DNA of 64,000 nt, taken from Bacteroidaceae bacterium (lineage in GTDB: Bacteria > Bacteroidota > Bacteroidia > Bacteroidales > Bacteroidaceae). Positions 61,014 to 64,000 of this stretch are shown here, piece by piece (position 1 is the stretch's first letter; every line of letters starts with the position of its first letter). The notes below the pieces were generated by a model. That model made no database searches. It had not been told where the DNA came from and saw only the letters and a list, made by a program, of their open reading frames with translations. A program made the translations under genes and the position numbers. Where the stretch lies: assembly GCA_017483765.1 (NCBI GenBank), contig JAFUVE010000038.1, positions 1 through 64,000 on the forward strand, written 5' to 3'.

Positions 61014-62024
61014 TTATTTCGTGGCTGTCTGCTTGAGGATTTTGAGCGTCCTGAGTCCGGCTTCCAGCAGGTGGATTTGCTTTTTCTTCTGCTTGTTGGG
61101 GAGGTAGACGAACCCTTCCGTGACGATGATACGCTGGTTGGCGCTGTCGAGTTGGACGAATGAGACGAAGGGTCCTCCCATGGCGTCGTTCTTCATGTCC
61201 CATAATCCGTGTACCTCCATGACGTAGGATCCGTTGATCATGCGGTCGCGCACGGAGACGGTGGATGTGTCGGTCTCCATGTGCTGTCCCCATTCCTCGC
61301 CCTCGATGTTGAAGTACATGGCTGAGTCTCGCTTATGGCAGAAGTAGCGTTTTGTGAAGGTCTCGTTGGACTCCCATGGGTAGGCGTACATGCATGCGTT
61401 GAAGGTGTTGTCGGGTGAAGAAGCCCAGAAGAAGTCCTCTCCCGGCTTGATAAGCGTGATTTGCGACGGCATATGCCACGTGCATCCGAACATCTTTCGT
61501 GCGTGTTTGTCGACAATGCCGCTGTAGTCTTTCTTCAGCAGTGACAGGCTGCGTGACATCTCGTTGTCGACAAGGAGGTCGAGTACTCGCTGTCCCTGTG
61601 TCTCGACGAGATGGTCAATGCCTTTTGAGTCCGGTGCGTTGAACGTGACGACCACCTGCGGTCGTGCATATTGGTTGCGTGCGATGAGAACCTCCTCCTC
61701 TTGATATTCCTTTCCGATGTTGACGAAGATAATGCATCCGAAAGTGGAGAATGTCTTGGAGAATCCCTCGTGGTTGATGCAAATGACCTTGAACACGGGC
61801 TCATCTTGCGGCATCCCTTGCATGAGCGTGTTGGCGAAATTCCGGAACTGCTCGCCCGGTCCACTGCCGTACCATGCCTTGTCGCAGACGACGAGGAGCT
61901 CATAGGGTGCGGACTGCACGAGCCCCACTTTCTTTTTCCGTTTGCCCTGCTTCACCTCCTCTTCGCACGCAGCTGTGCTAAAGAGTAAGAGAGCGGCAAG
62001 CACAATGTAGATAATCCGTTGCAT
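61014..62024 (-). CDS. DUF4837 family lipoprotein
   Basis: 336 residues. Signal peptide with lipobox STAAC (Cys20), then a basic stretch QGKRKKK. The body, with ELLVVCDKAWYGSGPGEQFRNF and a conserved IPxxYxVxxD-like tract WHMPSQITLIKPGEDFFW, matches DUF4837, a family limited to Bacteroidota and usually encoded as a single gene of unknown role. It lies between GH105 and GH2 genes on the same strand; there is no evidence that it is part of the pectin pathway. Confidence 0.82.
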   Translation of the reverse strand: MQRIIYIVLAALLLFSTAACEEEVKQGKRKKKVGLVQSAPYELLVVCDKAWYGSGPGEQFRNFANTLMQGMPQDEPVFKVICINHEGFSKTFSTFGCIIFVNIGKEYQEEEVLIARNQYARPQVVVTFNAPDSKGIDHLVETQGQRVLDLLVDNEMSRSLSLLKKDYSGIVDKHARKMFGCTWHMPSQITLIKPGEDFFWASSPDNTFNACMYAYPWESNETFTKRYFCHKRDSAMYFNIEGEEWGQHMETDTSTVSVRDRMINGSYVMEVHGLWDMKNDAMGGPFVSFVQLDSANQRIIVTEGFVYLPNKQKKKQIHLLEAGLRTLKILKQTATK

Positions 62025-62035
62025 TTTTTTCTATT

Positions 62036-63295
62036 TTACTGCTTCTCACTCAGTCTGTAGACCTCGGCTCCGCAGAGGAGGAAGCATCCGAGACCGTAGT
62101 CGTCGAAGTCGGGCTCGATGTCGTAGCCGACGGGCTGTGAGTCTTTAGGCTCCTTTCCGGTTCCCTGCACGTAGCCGAGGAATCCGTTGGGGTGGAGGCA
62201 TTCCTTGACCATGGCGTTCCATGACTTGATGATGATGGGCTTGAACATCTTCTTTGGCAGGATACCGTGGCGCACTCCCCATGCCATTCCGTAGATGAAG
62301 AGGGCGGTTCCGGTCAGTTCCTTCCCTCCGTAGTTGGCCTCGTTGTGCAGGCTGACGTTCCAGAATCCGTCTTTGCGCATGCATTTGACGAGAGCGTAGC
62401 TCATCTTCTCGAAGTCTTTCTGATAGTTGTCGAAATGCTTCTCGTAGTCCTGCACCGTCCATTTGTACTCGCCTCGTGGCTCGAGGTTTCCCTGCCCGGA
62501 GTGCTTGGCAATCATGGCGTTGTCCATGGCGCGGACAAGAGCCGCATAGACCCATCCGTTGCCGCGGCTCCAATAGCAGTTTGCGCCGTTTGACTCCTTG
62601 TATGGCGGCACGAAGTCCTTATCTCTCCACCACAGCCCCTCGTTCGTGTTGAAAAGTCCTCCAGCGAGGGTGTTGCGAGTCCATTCGTACATCTTCCATC
62701 CCTGCTCGGCATATCTTCCGCAGTTGATGTCGCCGTCGAGATGTTTCACGCGTGCCAGGCGTGTGAGCACAGGCAGTCCCATCTGAATGGCGTCGATCCA
62801 TGTCCAGTCTTCCACGCTGTTGTCAGTCCATTTGCTGTTCTTTGGCGGTGCCACGGGGTTGAGCAGATTGTTCATGCATACGATGGTTGGCTCAATCATG
62901 GAGTTGTCCTTCTCTCCAGTCTTTTGGAATTTCCGCTCATAGAGATAGATATATCCCTGGCAGCAGCAGTAGTCGTCGGCATCGCGTGTGGTGACTCCGT
63001 TGCGCGGCATGAAGCGGTGGGCGGTGGCCCATCGGGTCATGTAGTCGAGGTCGCGGTTCTGTCCGTCTATGGCAATGAGTTCAGCCAGTCCCTCGTAGTA
63101 GACGCCGCGTGTCCAGAGGTTGCTTGGCCGCTCTTTCTTGACGAAGGTGGGTGCGCCCGGATCTGGGTATTTGTTCATGAAGTAGTCGTTTGCCCTGTGC
63201 ATGGCTGCAAGGACGTCGGCTTGCTTGGGGTATTTGGCCGCAGATGCGGAAATGGCTGCCATGACGGTCAGCAGGGTGAGAAGTAGTTTTTTCAT
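62036..63295 (-). CDS. GH105 unsaturated rhamnogalacturonyl hydrolase-like
   Basis: 419 residues, secreted (MKKLLLTLLTVMAAISASAA). An alpha/alpha-barrel with the family's features: NLWTRGVYYEGLAELIA, DADDYCCCQGYIYLYER, WIDAIQMGLPVLTRLARV, and YWSRGNGWVYAALVRAM. GH105 enzymes remove the unsaturated sugar left by pectate or rhamnogalacturonan lyases. Together with the CE12 and GH2 genes this marks a pectin-degradation locus; SusC/SusD and lyase genes are not in the window. It starts 12 bases before the DUF4837 gene. Close relatives in GH88 are an alternative. Confidence 0.85.
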   Translation of the reverse strand: MKKLLLTLLTVMAAISASAAKYPKQADVLAAMHRANDYFMNKYPDPGAPTFVKKERPSNLWTRGVYYEGLAELIAIDGQNRDLDYMTRWATAHRFMPRNGVTTRDADDYCCCQGYIYLYERKFQKTGEKDNSMIEPTIVCMNNLLNPVAPPKNSKWTDNSVEDWTWIDAIQMGLPVLTRLARVKHLDGDINCGRYAEQGWKMYEWTRNTLAGGLFNTNEGLWWRDKDFVPPYKESNGANCYWSRGNGWVYAALVRAMDNAMIAKHSGQGNLEPRGEYKWTVQDYEKHFDNYQKDFEKMSYALVKCMRKDGFWNVSLHNEANYGGKELTGTALFIYGMAWGVRHGILPKKMFKPIIIKSWNAMVKECLHPNGFLGYVQGTGKEPKDSQPVGYDIEPDFDDYGLGCFLLCGAEVYRLSEKQ

Positions 63296-63454
63296 ATTTT
63301 TAGTTTTTAGTTTTCAGAGAAATTAGTTTTCAGTTTTCAGTGAAATTAGTTATCAGTTATCAGTTATCAGTTTTCAGTGAAGTTTGATATTCTAGTGGGG
63401 GAAGACTTACTAGATGTTCTGGATGTTCTAGATGCTCTAGATATTTTAGATGGG
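63296..63454. repeat. Intergenic simple repeats
   Basis: TTTTCAGTGAAATTAG and TTATCAG units (63300-63380), then GATGTTCTGGATGTTCTAG units (63400-63450) similar in style to 16966-17042. No gene. Confidence 0.65.
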
Positions 63455-64000
63455 TTATTCTGTTTGCATGATGCTGGTGAGGTAGCTCTCGAGCTCCTCT
63501 TGGTTGGCTCCTTGCTTGACGAACTTGCCACGTTGTGCGATGGTGATGAGTCCTGTCTCCTCAGAGACGGCGATGGCAACGGCGTCGCTCTGCTGTGTGA
63601 TACCGAGCGCGGCGCGGTGTCGCAGACCATAGTCCTTGGAGATGTCTGTGTTGTGTGATACAGGCAGGATACATGCTGCAGCGCTGATCCGGTTGTTTCT
63701 GATGACCATGGCACCGTCGTGGAGTGGGGAGTTCTTGAAGAATATGTTCTTGATGAGTTGCGCGTTGATGTTTGCGTCGAGTACCTCACCCCTGTGTACG
63801 ATGTCGGACAGCGACATGTTCTGCTCGATGATGATGAGAGCTCCAATATTGTTCTTGCTCATGAATCCGCACGCACGTACAATCTGCATGATGGCCGGGT
63901 TCTCCTCCGACTTGGTCTTCTTCTTGGAGAATATTTTTCTGAAAACTCCGAACTGATTGTTTGATCCCAGCGTGAGGAAGAACCGCCTGATGTCCTCTTG
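63455..64000 (-). CDS. dacA: Diadenylate cyclase, C-terminal part (5' end beyond window)
   Basis: 182 codons are visible and the frame is open to the window edge, so the N-terminal membrane helices are missing. The DAC catalytic domain shows the motifs DGA in SPLHDGAMVI and RHR in LRHRAALG, which bind the two ATP molecules and form cyclic di-AMP. Residues before it (FGVFRKIFSKKKTK) are the linker after the membrane part, as in CdaA/DacA. The matching hydrolase is the PgpH gene at 17053-19302. Partial because of the window, not broken. Confidence 0.93.
   Translation of the reverse strand, partial: QEDIRRFFLTLGSNNQFGVFRKIFSKKKTKSEENPAIMQIVRACGFMSKNNIGALIIIEQNMSLSDIVHRGEVLDANINAQLIKNIFFKNSPLHDGAMVIRNNRISAAACILPVSHNTDISKDYGLRHRAALGITQQSDAVAIAVSEETGLITIAQRGKFVKQGANQEELESYLTSIMQTE

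Overview
The window reads as a chromosome segment of a Bacteroidota bacterium, most likely a Prevotellaceae (Prevotella sensu lato). Reasons seen in the sequence: promoters of the Bacteroidota type (TTTG, 19-20 bp, TAnnTTTG), almost no Shine-Dalgarno sites, the gene order thrA / PGM-like kinase / thrC, a DUF4837 lipoprotein, BspA-type leucine-rich repeat surface proteins, dockerin-like C-termini and many small secreted proteins. No tRNA, rRNA, CRISPR array or complete insertion sequence was seen.

Layout. (1) 325-650: a structured non-coding RNA with its own promoter and poly-T end. (2) 716-10560: a seven-gene defence island on the plus strand: type III restriction-modification Mod and Res, a small protein, a DndD-like SMC ATPase, a protein that looks like DndE fused to a HerA-type ATPase, a DUF4357 protein and an unknown protein. 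(3) 10773-24566, minus strand: a small lipoprotein, an ECF sigma factor with a probable membrane anti-sigma factor, a membrane SGNH hydrolase, a dockerin-bearing metalloprotease-like protein, a PgpH-type c-di-AMP phosphodiesterase and the threonine operon. (4) 25055-26214: an AT-rich probable toxin/immunity pair. (5) 26922-28640: two tiny His/Tyr-rich lipoproteins, an SH3b/zinc-ribbon protein and repeats. (6) 28902-33190: gdhA, a secreted protein and aspS. (7) 33435-34455: a 53-bp hairpin tandem array, a MITE-like element and a second copy of the structured RNA. (8) 34645-55652: a 21-kb one-directional run of fifteen genes built from Ser/Thr kinases, a PP2C phosphatase, FHA proteins, an FHA-anchored trypsin-like protease, surface leucine-rich repeat proteins, an outer-membrane barrel, a lipoprotein and a MORN protein. 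It ends against a truncated ATPase gene. (9) 56319-63295, minus strand: pectin side-chain degradation (CE12 esterase, GH2, GH105) with a DUF4837 lipoprotein. (10) 63455-64000: the C-terminal part of a diadenylate cyclase, cut by the window end.

How the genes work together. The first island combines base methylation and type III cleavage with DndD/DndE-like DNA-translocating components, but the sulfur-transfer enzymes DndA and DndC are absent, so it is probably a hybrid defence system. The 21-kb run looks like a phosphorylation circuit spanning the envelope: kinases, phosphatase and FHA readers face the cytoplasm, and the same polypeptides carry a protease, a LysM domain, TPR/Sel1-like repeats or a long YD-like repeat ectodomain outside. 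No type VI secretion core genes accompany it. The structured RNA stands directly upstream of both accessory clusters, on the same strand; this is the least expected feature of the window. c-di-AMP synthesis and breakdown are both represented (63455 and 17053).
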